Shown here piece after piece: positions 33,767 to 43,916 of a stretch of 64,000 bases of DNA (the first letter of the stretch is position 1; every line of letters begins with the position of its first letter). The notes under the pieces were generated by a model. That model had not been told where the DNA came from. It was given only the letters and a program-made list of their open reading frames with translations, and made no database searches. The DNA comes from Rhodospirillaceae bacterium. Its GTDB lineage: Bacteria; Pseudomonadota; Alphaproteobacteria; UBA8366. Location: positions 26,893-90,892 of the forward strand of contig PAZH01000010.1 of the NCBI GenBank assembly GCA_002716125.1. The letters run 5' to 3'. Both the position numbers and the translations under genes were made by a program.

Positions 33767-34929
33767 TCCCCGGCGATACCTCGGAGCGACTCTTCCGCCA
33801 GCCAATCGACAACCGCGGCCAGCGCTTCGCGCGCGTCAGCCCCTTCCCCCGTTGCTTTCTCATAGATCGCAACCTGGTGGTGTGCGCTTGTTCCATCGGC
33901 GATGATTTGACGCGCTCGCTCGACTTCCGCGACACAGTCAAGCCGTTGGGCATCCTCCCGCACCAATGTAATGATCTCTTCCAAGAGATCAGCATATGGG
34001 ACGCGCTCGCCCTTGCCGAAATCAACGAGACCACCGTCGATTCCGTATCGTTGGGCAAGCCAGCGGTTTTCATGCACAAGCATGTTCGAGTAGACGCGCC
34101 AACGTTGGTTGTCGCGCCGCAGGCGTGACAACATCGACAACAAGCAGGCGTAGAGGGCTGCTATGGTCAGCCCGTCTTCCAAGCGCGTGCAGATATCCGC
34201 GATGCGCATTTCGAGGGTCGGGAAGATGCCGTGTGGTCGGACATCCCACCAAATCTTCGACGAATCTTCGATCAATTCAGCGTCGACCAACATCTTCACA
34301 TGCCGTTCGTATTCGCCGTAACTATCGAATTTTTCGGGCAGGCCGGTGCGCGGCATCTCATCGAAAACGCTGACTCGATAGGATTTTAAACCGGTGTTCT
34401 GACCTTGCCAGAAAGAGGAAGACGTCGTCAGCGCCAAAATATGCGGCAAGAAATAGGGAATTTGGTTGAGCAAATCGATCCGGTCTTCCGGGTCTTCCAC
34501 GCCGACATGTACATGCATACCGCAGATCAACAAACGATGCGCCAAAGTCTGCATGTCCTGTGCGAGCACATTGTAGCGGTCCTTGTCCGTGTGTCTTTGG
34601 CTGGACCAATTCGCGAAAGGGTGCGTCGAGGCCGCAATGATCTTCATTCCGTGATTCTCGGCAACTTCGGCGACGGTCCGGCGGAGAGTCGTCAAATGAT
34701 GACGCGCCTCTGCAATAGAGGTGCAAACCTCCGTTCCGACTTCGACCTGCGCGCGGAGAAACTCCGGTCGCACGCCCCCGACCGACGCATCGATGGCCGC
34801 CTCGCAGTCCTGCAACACGGCGTCCGAAGGTTCGGAGATAAGATCACGCGTCTCCGGATCGATTAGAAGATATTCTTCCTCGATGCCGACCGTGAATTTT
34901 TCTGTGGAACTAGGCAATTTCTTTCTCAC
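33763..34929 (-). CDS. YbdK-type carboxylate-amine ligase (glutamate-cysteine ligase family 2)
   Basis: ATP-grasp-like GCS2 family protein of 388 residues. Segments: FTVGIEEEYLLIDPETRDLIS, the metal-ligand CGMHVHVGVEDPEDRIDLL, and MRIADICTRLEDGLTIAAL. YbdK enzymes show weak gamma-glutamylcysteine ligase activity. GTG start at 34929 with a poor ribosome site, overlapping the end of the N-formylglutamate amidohydrolase gene by 20 bases; these two often travel together in alphaproteobacteria. Convergent with the Zrg permease. Confidence 0.88.
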   Translation of the reverse strand: MRKKLPSSTEKFTVGIEEEYLLIDPETRDLISEPSDAVLQDCEAAIDASVGGVRPEFLRAQVEVGTEVCTSIAEARHHLTTLRRTVAEVAENHGMKIIAASTHPFANWSSQRHTDKDRYNVLAQDMQTLAHRLLICGMHVHVGVEDPEDRIDLLNQIPYFLPHILALTTSSSFWQGQNTGLKSYRVSVFDEMPRTGLPEKFDSYGEYERHVKMLVDAELIEDSSKIWWDVRPHGIFPTLEMRIADICTRLEDGLTIAALYACLLSMLSRLRRDNQRWRVYSNMLVHENRWLAQRYGIDGGLVDFGKGERVPYADLLEEIITLVREDAQRLDCVAEVERARQIIADGTSAHHQVAIYEKATGEGADAREALAAVVDWLAEESLRGIAGD

Positions 34930-35740
34930 CCTGATAAGGGACGTGAACGTCCGGGTCGTCCAGTATCGGCTTCAAGACGGCTCCCACCCGATTCGCCCAA
35001 TCTTCCGCCTTCGCCGCCGTGTCCACCTGGTCCTGTCGGAATTCCAACAACACGTTCGGCAAACCGGCCGGCAGCGCATGCGTTTCGATGGAATAGCCGT
35101 ATAACTCACGGCCGGAATAGGGTTTATTGTCGCCGATCGAAACGCCGCCCGAGGATTGCAGCCCTTCCAGCAAAGGGTCTGCGATACGACGGTCCCAACT
35201 GGACAATACGCCCAAATGCCACGGTCGCGCCGTGCCGTTCATTTCACCGGTGTAGCTATGGACCGAGATCACCACAGGACAGCGAGCGTCGACTTGGCGC
35301 GCTTCGATAGCATCCGAGATCGCTTGGTGGTAAGGCCGGAAAAACGCGTCCGCGCGCGCATCGAGTTGCATCGGCGACAATCGTCGATTGCCCGGAATCA
35401 CAGTGCCGTCGCTGATCACACGCACCGACGTATGATCGTCGAGCGGCCGATTACAGTCGATCACGAGCCGGCTATAGGCCGCCAAGATCGCCGGTGCATC
35501 GAATAGGACCGCCAGCCGCCGCGCAACATCCGCCGCCCCGATATCAATAGCGATATGACGATCAAGCTCTTCCGGCGGTAAGCCCAACCCGTTGAGACCT
35601 TCAGGTATGATATTCGAGGCGTGATCCGCACATATGACGACTTGCGAGCGGCCATCACCGTTCACCACCTCAAAGGGTGACGGGTCGTTCGGGCCAATCA
35701 AGACCGCACCGCCCGCGTTATTCGTTTCTTGATCCAACAT
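34910..35740 (-). CDS. N-formylglutamate amidohydrolase family protein
   Basis: A 276-residue protein of the HutG-type deformylase family. Segments: VVICADHASNIIPEGLNGLGL (AcDHAS motif, a metal-binding region), DIGAADVARRLAVLF and VISVHSYTGEMNGTARPWH (metal-binding His). The ATG at 35740 is preferred to a GTG 9 bases upstream because the region upstream is short and non-conserved. Related proteins are not all histidine-pathway enzymes. Genetic linkage to YbdK suggests a gamma-glutamyl or formyl-amide role. Confidence 0.85.
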   Translation of the reverse strand: MLDQETNNAGGAVLIGPNDPSPFEVVNGDGRSQVVICADHASNIIPEGLNGLGLPPEELDRHIAIDIGAADVARRLAVLFDAPAILAAYSRLVIDCNRPLDDHTSVRVISDGTVIPGNRRLSPMQLDARADAFFRPYHQAISDAIEARQVDARCPVVISVHSYTGEMNGTARPWHLGVLSSWDRRIADPLLEGLQSSGGVSIGDNKPYSGRELYGYSIETHALPAGLPNVLLEFRQDQVDTAAKAEDWANRVGAVLKPILDDPDVHVPYQGEKEIA

Positions 35741-35864
35741 GGCGCGCACTATAGCGGAATAAAGCTGACGGGAAACCTACCGAGCATTGCATGCCCACGG
35801 CGCGCACGTTAAACCGCAGAGCCCAATTTCGACCTCCGTTAAACCGGTACAGAGACACGAGCGA

Positions 35865-37121
35865 ATGCCAGACGGCTCACCCAACTTGACCAAAGCTTAT
35901 ATCGCCTGGGCGCTCGGCTCGTTGGGCTTCTACTACGCTTGGTTCCACAGGGTTTTGCCAAGTGTCATGGTGGATCGACTCATGGCGGACTTCGCCGTGA
36001 GCGGCGCCATACTCGGCACATTGTCGGCTCTCTATTTTTACGCCTACGCAGCCCTCCAGCTACCCGTCGGCGCCATGGTCGACCGTTGGGGACCCGGCGT
36101 CCCGTACGCCAGCGCGCTGATACTGGCGGCCCTCGGTAGCGCACTTTTTGCGACCACAAGTTCTATTGAACTCGCCTACCTGGGCCGGATCATGATCGGA
36201 ATCGGTTGTGCTTTCGGTTGGGTCGCCGCCCTTAAGATAATCGCGTTGTATTTCCCGCCCGCGCGCTTTGCGATGTTGTCGGGCGCCGGTATGTGCATCG
36301 GCCTCTCTGGTGGCTTTTCCGGTCAAATGATTGCCGGCACGATGGTCGACGCCTTTGGCTGGCGGGTCACCATGTGGGGTATGGCGGCTGCGGGAACCGT
36401 TCTCTCCTTAGCGGTCTTTATGCTGGTCGGCAGACGGGGGCCCGCCGTCGGGGATAGCGCGCCGCCGCTGACAATGAAGGAAATCTTCACGTCGTTCGGC
36501 ATCGCGTTGCGACAGCTGCAGGTATGGCTGGTGGCTGGCGGCGGAGCGATCGCGTCCGCCCCCCTTTTCGTTTTCGGCTCGCTATGGGGAATTCCATACT
36601 TGATGCAGTTCCACGACCTCTCCCGACCGCATGCCGCTTTGCTGACGGCCATGATGCTGATCGGCTGGGGTCTCGGTGCGCTATTCAGCGGATGGTTATC
36701 GGACAAGGTCGGCCAACGACGCCGGCCGCTCTTGATCGGCCTCTTCATCGCGTTCGCCGCACTTATGATCGCCATCTATGTCCCGGACCTATCACCCACG
36801 GTGATCGGTGCACTCATGCTGGTCAACGGACTTGCATCGGGCGTGATCGTTCTCACCTACGCCATGGCCGGTGACCTGGCCCCCGAGAACGCGCGCGGAT
36901 CAACGTTTGCCTTCGCCAATATGCTGATCATCTTGTCCGGCGCCATATTCCAACCACTATCCGGCTGGCTTTTGGATCTCAATTGGACAGGGATTGTGGA
37001 AAACGGTGCGCGCGTCTACGACCTGGCGACCTACGAAACAATGTTTCTGATTGTGCCAGCGACTTATGTTATTGGGATTGCGATGATTATGATGTCGCGA
37101 AACACCGAGAAAACGACCTGA
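35865..37121 (+). CDS. MFS transporter
   Basis: Twelve-helix transporter, 418 residues from the ATG at 35865. It shows the loop 2-3 motif GAMVDRWGPGVPY and GRIMIGIGCAFGWVAAL (helix 4) plus a GWLSDKVGQRRRPLL loop 8-9 motif. The frame extends upstream to 35787, but those residues look non-transmembrane and unconserved. Substrate unknown; homologues are often annotated as nitrate/nitrite or sugar-acid type MFS. It diverges from the formylglutamate amidohydrolase gene and precedes the MDR reductase by 29 bases. Confidence 0.85.
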   Translation: MPDGSPNLTKAYIAWALGSLGFYYAWFHRVLPSVMVDRLMADFAVSGAILGTLSALYFYAYAALQLPVGAMVDRWGPGVPYASALILAALGSALFATTSSIELAYLGRIMIGIGCAFGWVAALKIIALYFPPARFAMLSGAGMCIGLSGGFSGQMIAGTMVDAFGWRVTMWGMAAAGTVLSLAVFMLVGRRGPAVGDSAPPLTMKEIFTSFGIALRQLQVWLVAGGGAIASAPLFVFGSLWGIPYLMQFHDLSRPHAALLTAMMLIGWGLGALFSGWLSDKVGQRRRPLLIGLFIAFAALMIAIYVPDLSPTVIGALMLVNGLASGVIVLTYAMAGDLAPENARGSTFAFANMLIILSGAIFQPLSGWLLDLNWTGIVENGARVYDLATYETMFLIVPATYVIGIAMIMMSRNTEKTT

Positions 37122-37150
37122 GCAACAAAGATACGCACAAAGGAACATCT

Positions 37151-38107
37151 ATGACCTCAATCGATGCCCGCCGCGTTGTCGCTTCTGCTAAAGCCGACGA
37201 AATCCTGGCAATCGAACATGGGCCCATCCGCCCGCCCTTCTCGAACGAAGCCCTCGTCAAAGTCAGTACTGTCTCTTTGAACCGAGGTGAGCTCCGACGG
37301 GCTCAAAACGCATCGGACGGCGCGCTGCAAATCGGATGGGATTTCGTCGGAACGGTTGACGCACAGGCCGCGGACGGATCGGGTCCCACAGAGGGAACCC
37401 GCGTCGTCGGCTTCTCAACGAGAATGGAAGCTTGGTCAGAATACGTCTCCATTCCAAGCAACTACATCGCGCCGATCCCCGACACAGTCTCGGACGCTCA
37501 AGCTGCGACACTGCCCGTGGCCGGTTTAACGGCTTTACACGCGGTCGACGCCGCGACGAGCCTTCTCGGTCGGCCCGCCCTGACCACAGGTGCCACTGGC
37601 GGCGTCGGCATGTATGCGGTCCAGCTCGCGGCGATCGCCGGTGCGAAATCATATGCTCAAATTAGACGCGCCGAGCAAAAGCCCTTTATCGAAGGCCTTG
37701 GCGATTTTCCCGTTATTGTGACGTCGACCGGCGATGAATTCTCGGACTACGAAGGGTTTCGCCTGGTGGTCGACGGCGTGAGCGGGCCGATCCTCACAAA
37801 AGCCATACCCGCCCTTGCACCGCAGGGCATGTGCGTCTGCTACGGCGTCACGGACACACCGGAAATTCCCATCGATATCGGCAATTTCATGCGGATCGGC
37901 CTGGCACAAATTATGGGGTTTCATCTCTACGCAAAGAGCGAGTCTTCACCGCCGAGCGACAATCTGCCTCGGCTCTTGTCCTTGGTCGGTACCGGACGGC
38001 TCAACTGCGCCATCGAACGCGAAGCGTCATGGTCCGATATCGATCGCGTCGCGCAAGACCTGATTGACCGTAAGTTCCTGGGCAAAGCCGTCCTTCACAT
38101 CGACTAG
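37151..38107 (+). CDS. zinc-independent medium-chain dehydrogenase/reductase (quinone-reductase-like)
   Basis: NADPH-dependent MDR of 318 residues from the ATG at 37151 (AAAGGAAC upstream). It has the MDR N-terminal fold (ALVKVSTVSLNRGELRRAQN, IGWDFVGTVD) and a nucleotide motif TTGATGGVGMYAVQLAAIAG. It lacks the structural-zinc Cys cluster. A reductase of enones or quinones is expected. It ends 10 bases from the convergent VOC gene. Confidence 0.82.
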   Translation: MTSIDARRVVASAKADEILAIEHGPIRPPFSNEALVKVSTVSLNRGELRRAQNASDGALQIGWDFVGTVDAQAADGSGPTEGTRVVGFSTRMEAWSEYVSIPSNYIAPIPDTVSDAQAATLPVAGLTALHAVDAATSLLGRPALTTGATGGVGMYAVQLAAIAGAKSYAQIRRAEQKPFIEGLGDFPVIVTSTGDEFSDYEGFRLVVDGVSGPILTKAIPALAPQGMCVCYGVTDTPEIPIDIGNFMRIGLAQIMGFHLYAKSESSPPSDNLPRLLSLVGTGRLNCAIEREASWSDIDRVAQDLIDRKFLGKAVLHID

Positions 38108-38117
38108 CGGTTCTACG

Positions 38118-38516
38118 TCAACTGCGGCTGTCCCAAGCCTTATCGGCATATTGCGTCGTCACGATATCGAAGACCACACCGTTCGGATCGCGGAACTTGA
38201 TCTCCGAAGCGCCATCCGACGTGTTCGGCAGGCGCATATGATACTGCCCGCCATTGTCTTCGATGGTCTGTTGCATCGCCTCAATATCTTCAACAACAAA
38301 TCCCATGTGATGCAGACCGTGGAAATCCTTACCGCGCTCGTCGCCCGCTTGCTCGTCGGTCTTGAACTTCAAAATCGCGAGACTCACGACGCCATCAGAA
38401 AGCAAGATAGCGATGTCGGATTCCGATGCCCGCGTCATACCGAAGGTCGTCTCATAGAAACGCGCTGCTTCTTCCAAATCCGGAACCGTCACCGCTATGT
38501 GGCGAAGTTTTGGCAT
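38118..38516 (-). CDS. VOC-family protein (glyoxalase/bleomycin-resistance fold)
   Basis: A 132-residue VOC domain: LRHIAVTVPDLEEAARFYETTFG at the start, then DFHGLHHMGFVVEDIEAMQ and IKFRDPNGVVFDIV near the end, with the metal-ligand His and Glu positions of glyoxalase I/dioxygenase types. GGAGAGG lies upstream of the ATG. The open frame extends to 38777, but that part overlaps the divergent TauD gene. Substrate unknown. Confidence 0.85.
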   Translation of the reverse strand: MPKLRHIAVTVPDLEEAARFYETTFGMTRASESDIAILLSDGVVSLAILKFKTDEQAGDERGKDFHGLHHMGFVVEDIEAMQQTIEDNGGQYHMRLPNTSDGASEIKFRDPNGVVFDIVTTQYADKAWDSRS

Positions 38517-38652
38517 ATCCCTCTCCTCAAAGGCTGAACTTTCGTTGCCAGATGCTGGGCTTGGAGCGAAGGCGCTGTCAAGCCATACGCATTGACGAAG
38601 GGCCGGTTTGGCACGACCATAACTTGCGTTTATACGATCACCAGGAGTGGAA

Positions 38653-39471
38653 ATGTCAGTCGAAGATATGCGGATAGAACCGATTTCAGCGAATATCGGC
38701 GCCGAAATATCCGGCTTTGATTTCTCAGAAGAGCTAGACGACGCGGCGGCCGACCGGTTGCGCGCGGCGTTTCGCAAATATCGACTTTTGTTGATACGCG
38801 ATAGAGACCTTTCGGCCGAAAACCAGGCGCGATTTGCAAATATTTTCGGCGATGTCGTGATCCACGAAGATTATGACGTCGACGAAACCAAAGAGGACGA
38901 GACACAATACGTGTCCAACAACCGTAGCGATGGAATCCTCGGCAAAGGCGAACTTGATTTCCACCACGATCAGCTCTTCCAGGAAGTCCCCCTCAGAGCG
39001 CTGATCCTCTACGCGATCGAAATTCCGGACAGCGGCAGCGAGACTAGTTTCGTCCACACCGCCCGCGCCTTCGACGCGATGCCCGACGAGTTGCGCGACC
39101 GTTTAGAGGATAAGACCTGCCTCCATCTCTATGATTTCAAAGGCGACTACGCGGGCTTCCAGGATCCGGAGAAAGCGACGCCTGGCTCCCCGCGGGCAAA
39201 CCACCCGATCCTCTATCGTGAAGATGACGACCAAGAAACAGCGGTCTGGGTCAATCGTCTGACGACCATTCGGGTGAACGAGTTAGAGGCTGACGATTCG
39301 CAAAACCTAATCGACGAAGTCCGCAGCTATTTGCGGGACGAGAACATCATCTACCGGCATCGGTGGACGCCAGGCGATCTTCTCATCTGGGACAACCGGA
39401 TGCTTCAGCACGCCCGCGGTCCGTTCGATGAATCGAAACCGCGCACGTTGCGCCGCACCCCGATCATGTAA
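38653..39471 (+). CDS. TauD/TfdA-family dioxygenase (second copy)
   Basis: Fe(II)/2OG dioxygenase of 272 residues from the ATG at 38653 (CAGGAGTGGAA upstream). Iron site: ELDFHHDQLFQE (His-x-Asp) and distal His in MLQHARGPFD; the Arg near the C-terminus (TLRRTPIM) is the 2OG anchor. It differs from the copy at 29330 in sequence (no close match at DNA level), so it is not a recent duplicate. Substrate unknown, possibly an aryloxy or sulfonate compound. Ends 14 bases from the convergent ubiH-like gene. Confidence 0.88.
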   Translation: MSVEDMRIEPISANIGAEISGFDFSEELDDAAADRLRAAFRKYRLLLIRDRDLSAENQARFANIFGDVVIHEDYDVDETKEDETQYVSNNRSDGILGKGELDFHHDQLFQEVPLRALILYAIEIPDSGSETSFVHTARAFDAMPDELRDRLEDKTCLHLYDFKGDYAGFQDPEKATPGSPRANHPILYREDDDQETAVWVNRLTTIRVNELEADDSQNLIDEVRSYLRDENIIYRHRWTPGDLLIWDNRMLQHARGPFDESKPRTLRRTPIM

Positions 39472-39485
39472 AGAATTTCGTTCGG

Positions 39486-40712
39486 TTAAAGGGACTCGCC
39501 TCTCACCAATCGTGGTAATTCGCCGACCACGCCCATCGCATGGCGCATGAAGACCCGCTTTAAGGGCGGTATCTTTCCAACCGCCGCCAATCCAGCATCG
39601 CGCGCCAATCGTATGGGCGCCACATCGTTCGAAAACAATCGGTTGAGCGCATCGGTCACGGCGACCAGCGTCGTATTGTCGACACGCCGCCAGCTCTCGT
39701 AACGGCTCAAAACCGTCGGATCTGCCGGCTCCAACCCGAGGCGAACGGCATCGACAATCGCTTCGGCTAAGGCGGCCACGTCCCGAATACCGAGGTTCAA
39801 ACCTTGTCCCGCGATCGGATGAATGACGTGAGCCGCCTCACTGATCAGCGCAAGGCGGAGCTCGGTGTAACGCGCCGCATGCATAAGACCGAGCGGATAA
39901 GAGAAGCGTGGCCCCACGAGCTCCAAAGCCCCGAGCCAATCGCCGAAGCGCCGCTGGACCTCTCCGAGAAACACCTCTTCGCTCATGGATAGGAACTCGG
40001 GTGCCAGTGTCGTCTTTTCCGTCCAAACGATATTCGTACGCCGATCGGTCATCGGCAGCATGGCAAACGGTCCGCTTGGCAAGAACAATTCGACGGCGAC
40101 TCCTGCGTGTTCCCATTCGTGCGCCACCGTACAAACGATCGCGGTCTGATCGTAGCGAAATTGCGTTTCGCCGATGCCGGCCGATTTTCGAAGCGGCGAG
40201 TTCCGACCGTCCGCACCCACGATCAGCGACGCTTCGAGGACCCGCCCGTCCGATAGCTCAATCGTGGCCCCATCCGATCGGCGATCTGTCCCTTCAACGG
40301 TTGCCGGCGCGATCACATCGAGATCGGGTAGGGAGTCAGCATATTCATAGAGTGCGTCGCGAATTTTTCGGTTCTCGATAATGTAACCGAACGGATCGCT
40401 TCCGACTTCCGTGTGGTCGTAGTGCAAGAAAAGCGGTGACACACCGCGCGCCGGATGTCCGTCTGCAACCCGGATATCAAGGATGGGTTCTGCTGCATCT
40501 TCAACCAGCGGCCAAAGTCCGATCCCCTTCAAAACCTGCGCGGATCCGTGGGCAATTGAGGTTGTTCGGCCATCGAATGCCGCTGTTTTCATACTCGACG
40601 GATCGAAACGTTCGACAACGGCGGTCAAAATGCCACTTCCCGCCAAAGCGCAGGCAAGCGTCATGCCCGCCATTCCGCCGCCCACAACAACGATTTCGTA
40701 TCGCTCAGCCAT
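39486..40712 (-). CDS. ubiquinone biosynthesis hydroxylase, UbiH/UbiF/VisC/COQ6 family
   Basis: FAD monooxygenase of 408 residues that hydroxylates a ring position of the ubiquinone precursor. Motifs: VVVGGGMAGMTLACALAG (FAD ADP site), ASLIVGADGRNSPLR (GD motif) and HVIHPIAGQGLNLGIRDVAAL. The start chosen is the ATG at 40712; an ATG at 40778 would add 22 residues and lies in the AT-rich region. In many alphaproteobacteria this gene lies next to glnK-amtB, as here, on the opposite strand. Confidence 0.88.
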   Translation of the reverse strand: MAERYEIVVVGGGMAGMTLACALAGSGILTAVVERFDPSSMKTAAFDGRTTSIAHGSAQVLKGIGLWPLVEDAAEPILDIRVADGHPARGVSPLFLHYDHTEVGSDPFGYIIENRKIRDALYEYADSLPDLDVIAPATVEGTDRRSDGATIELSDGRVLEASLIVGADGRNSPLRKSAGIGETQFRYDQTAIVCTVAHEWEHAGVAVELFLPSGPFAMLPMTDRRTNIVWTEKTTLAPEFLSMSEEVFLGEVQRRFGDWLGALELVGPRFSYPLGLMHAARYTELRLALISEAAHVIHPIAGQGLNLGIRDVAALAEAIVDAVRLGLEPADPTVLSRYESWRRVDNTTLVAVTDALNRLFSNDVAPIRLARDAGLAAVGKIPPLKRVFMRHAMGVVGELPRLVRGESL

Positions 40713-40778
40713 CTTCAAATTTGCCGATTTACGGATTTCACCAGCTTCATACCTCGCGATTTCGTTGTCCAGCCTCAT

Positions 40779-41339
<561 letters not shown>

Positions 41340-41355
41340 TCAGGAGAAACACATA

Positions 41356-42717
41356 ATGTTAAAACGTGTCCTAAATTTATCTCTGCTTGGCGGATTAGTT
41401 GCAGCCTTCGCAACAATTGCCGGCACAGCCCAGGCGGCCGTCGAAGGCGAGACCGCTTACGTCTTCAACACTTTCTCGTTCTTGGTGCACGGTTTCCTCG
41501 TCATGTGGATGGCCGCCGGATTTGCAATGCTCGAATCCGGTTTGGTGCGTAGCAAGAACACGGCGGCGATCTGTCTTAAGAACATCGCGCTCTATTCGAT
41601 CGCCGGTATCATGTACTACCTCATCGGCTACAATCTCATGTACACGGACGTACCTGAAGGCGGCTGGCTGGGGACGTTCAGTTTCCTCTACAACCCGTCG
41701 GACGCGGAATTGGCGTTGTTGGCCGCGGAAGACAAAACCGACAAGATGATCTCCGCTGTCGTCGACAATGGATATTCAGTCAGCTCCGATTGGTTCTTCC
41801 AGATGGTCTTCGTCGCTACGGCGGCGTCCATTGTCTCCGGCACTCTGGCGGAGCGTATTAAAGTCTGGCCGTTCCTGATCTTCGTGGTTTTCCTGAGCGC
41901 CATCATCTACCCGATCCAGGCAAGTTGGGTCTGGGGCGGCGGCGTCTTGGCTGCGATGGGTTTCTCTGATTTCGCAGGATCGACCCTCGTCCATTCGACC
42001 GGCGGCTGGGCCGCACTGACCGGTGCGATCATCCTGGGTGCGCGTAAAGGTAAATACGGCCCCAATGGGTCCGTAAATCCGTTGCCAGGCGCCAATTTGC
42101 CACTCGCGACCTTGGGTACATTCATCCTCTGGTTCGGATGGTTCGGCTTCAACGGGGGATCGCAACTCGCCCTGGGAAGTGCCGCCGACGCTACGGCCAT
42201 GTCGATCGTTTACGTGAATACGAACCTTGCGGCCGCGGCTGGTGTCGTCGCTGCGATGGCCCTTTCGCAAATCCTCTACAAGAAGATGGATTTGACCTTT
42301 GCGCTCAACGGCGCAATTGCAGGATTGGTCGCGATCACAGCTGGTCCTGACCTCCAGAACCACCTGTTGGCGATCATCGTCGGCGCAATCGGCGGTCTAC
42401 TCGTGGTCATTGCCGTACCGCTCCTCGACAAGCTGAAAATCGACGATGTTGTCGGTGCGATCTCCGCCCACCTTGTGGCCGGTATTTGGGGCACTTTGGC
42501 GGTCGGGATTTTCGGCAGCGGTTCGTTCCTGACCCAACTCTGGGGCGTCTTGCTGATCGGTGTTTTCGTCACGATCTCCAGTTCCATCGTCTGGCTCATC
42601 CTCAAGGCCGTAATGGGCATACGGGTGTCGGAAGAAGAAGAAATGGACGGTCTCGACAAATCCGAATTGGGAATGGAAGCGTATCCAGAATTCGGAAAGG
42701 GATCTCAAACCCTCTAA
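41356..42717 (+). CDS. amtB: ammonium transporter
   Basis: Amt/Rh channel of 453 residues from the ATG at 41356 (CAGGAG upstream), with an N-terminal signal-like stretch (LLGGLVAAFATIAGTAQAA) and eleven-plus hydrophobic helices. Signatures are HGFLVMWMAAGFAMLESGLV, AWVWGGG-like (VWGGGVLAAMGFSDFAGS) and HSTGGWAALTGAIILGARKG, which include the Phe gate region and pore His. The terminus SEEEEMDGLDKSELGMEAYP is typical of AmtB. Bound by GlnK at the membrane when nitrogen is sufficient. Confidence 0.95.
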   Translation: MLKRVLNLSLLGGLVAAFATIAGTAQAAVEGETAYVFNTFSFLVHGFLVMWMAAGFAMLESGLVRSKNTAAICLKNIALYSIAGIMYYLIGYNLMYTDVPEGGWLGTFSFLYNPSDAELALLAAEDKTDKMISAVVDNGYSVSSDWFFQMVFVATAASIVSGTLAERIKVWPFLIFVVFLSAIIYPIQASWVWGGGVLAAMGFSDFAGSTLVHSTGGWAALTGAIILGARKGKYGPNGSVNPLPGANLPLATLGTFILWFGWFGFNGGSQLALGSAADATAMSIVYVNTNLAAAAGVVAAMALSQILYKKMDLTFALNGAIAGLVAITAGPDLQNHLLAIIVGAIGGLLVVIAVPLLDKLKIDDVVGAISAHLVAGIWGTLAVGIFGSGSFLTQLWGVLLIGVFVTISSSIVWLILKAVMGIRVSEEEEMDGLDKSELGMEAYPEFGKGSQTL

Positions 42718-42734
42718 CCCAGATAGGGAATCTC

Positions 42735-42828
42735 GGAAGGCGGCGCCGGAATGCCGTCTTCCTCCCTACACTTTTCACTGTCGCCAAGCGCGAAACTTTG
42801 GGGGGCTTCGGCCCCCCTCTTTTTTTTT
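42735..42828 (+). terminator. terminator of glnK-amtB (two hairpins, second with UUCG loop and T-tract)
   Basis: Hairpin 1: arms 42735-42744 and 42753-42762 (9 of 10 Watson-Crick plus one G-T). Hairpin 2: GGGGGGC (42800-42806), TTCG loop, GCCCCCC (42811-42817), then a long T-tract (42818-42828). Hairpin 2 is a textbook Rho-independent terminator acting on the plus strand, 82 bases after amtB. Confidence 0.9.
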
Positions 42829-42848
42829 CGACAAGCGTTCGAAAGGGG

Positions 42849-43907
42849 CTACATCTTCGCAATGACCTTGCGGGCGAAGTCTTCAATTAATCGGTACTGT
42901 TGCTCAATTGTCGGGATGAAATTCACCCCATCGAGCCCCTCCCGCTCCAATGCCTTCAGTCGTTCGACGATTTCCTCAGGCTGACCGGCAAGACTGAACG
43001 TTTGGATAATCTCCGGCGTGATGAAGCGCGCTTCTTCCGGGTCGAGATAACTATAGTGGCTCTTATGCATTTCCTGATGCTGGCGCGCCCCGTCGCGTTC
43101 CTCAAGAAAACGAATATAGTCGTTCCAGATCGGCCTCACATAGTCCGGCGGGTCTTCGCTGGTCTCTTTCCAGCGCTCAACCAAGTAATGAACGTTCACC
43201 ATGATACCGGAGCCGACCTCCCGAATGACGCGTTCCGACTCAAGAGTTTCGCCAGGCTCGAGCAGTAGCAAATTGACCAATGCATAAACCTTAAAATCGT
43301 CGAGGGAGCGCCCGACGCGTTCCGCCCCACGCCGCACATTGGCGAGCGACTGCGAAATCGTACCGCCCCGCGGCAAACCCGTGATAAGTCCGTCGCCCAA
43401 TTCGCCGGCAAGTGCCTGCGCACGCGGTCCAACCCCGCCGACATGGATCGGTATGCGGTCCTCTAAATTAATGTAGCCGAAATCCGTGTTAGCGAAGGTG
43501 ATCGGATGCGTCACCCCATCCAGGGTAAAGTCAACTTCCTCACCGCGTAACAACGCGCCGACCACCCGGATATACTCTTTGAATTCTGCAACCTTCGCAG
43601 GGGGATGCCCAAGCATCCGCATCGCTGTGTTACCGGTCCCCAAACCGATGAAGCATCGACCAGGTGCGAGACGATTGATCGTCGCGATACCATTCGCCGC
43701 CACCGGTGCGAGACGCAAACCCGGCACAGCCACGCCTGTCCCGATCCGAAGGCGCTGCGTTTGCTGTGCGACCAAGGCCATCACCGCCCAGACGTTCGAG
43801 CGAATCATCGGGCTGTCCGTCATCCAGCAAAAATCGTAACCGAGGTTCTCCGCATGGACCGCTACTCCGACTTCGTCAATTTTGTTGCAGCTAAGCCCAA
43901 ATTCCAT
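42849..43907 (-). CDS. LLM-class flavin-dependent oxidoreductase (MER/F420-type)
   Basis: A 352-residue luciferase-like oxidoreductase: MEFGLSCNKIDEVGVAVHAE, RLRIGTGVAVPGLRLAPV, GRCFIGLGTGNTAMRMLG, PIHVGGVGPRAQALAG. The layout resembles methylene-tetrahydromethanopterin reductase-type and F420/FMN-dependent oxidoreductases. ATG at 43907 with AGAGG upstream. It starts 9 bases after the RND pump stop, so it is the third gene of the adaptor-pump-oxidoreductase operon. Whether it uses FMN or F420 cannot be read here. Confidence 0.83.
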   Translation of the reverse strand: MEFGLSCNKIDEVGVAVHAENLGYDFCWMTDSPMIRSNVWAVMALVAQQTQRLRIGTGVAVPGLRLAPVAANGIATINRLAPGRCFIGLGTGNTAMRMLGHPPAKVAEFKEYIRVVGALLRGEEVDFTLDGVTHPITFANTDFGYINLEDRIPIHVGGVGPRAQALAGELGDGLITGLPRGGTISQSLANVRRGAERVGRSLDDFKVYALVNLLLLEPGETLESERVIREVGSGIMVNVHYLVERWKETSEDPPDYVRPIWNDYIRFLEERDGARQHQEMHKSHYSYLDPEEARFITPEIIQTFSLAGQPEEIVERLKALEREGLDGVNFIPTIEQQYRLIEDFARKVIAKM

Positions 43908-43916
43908 GTTCAACCT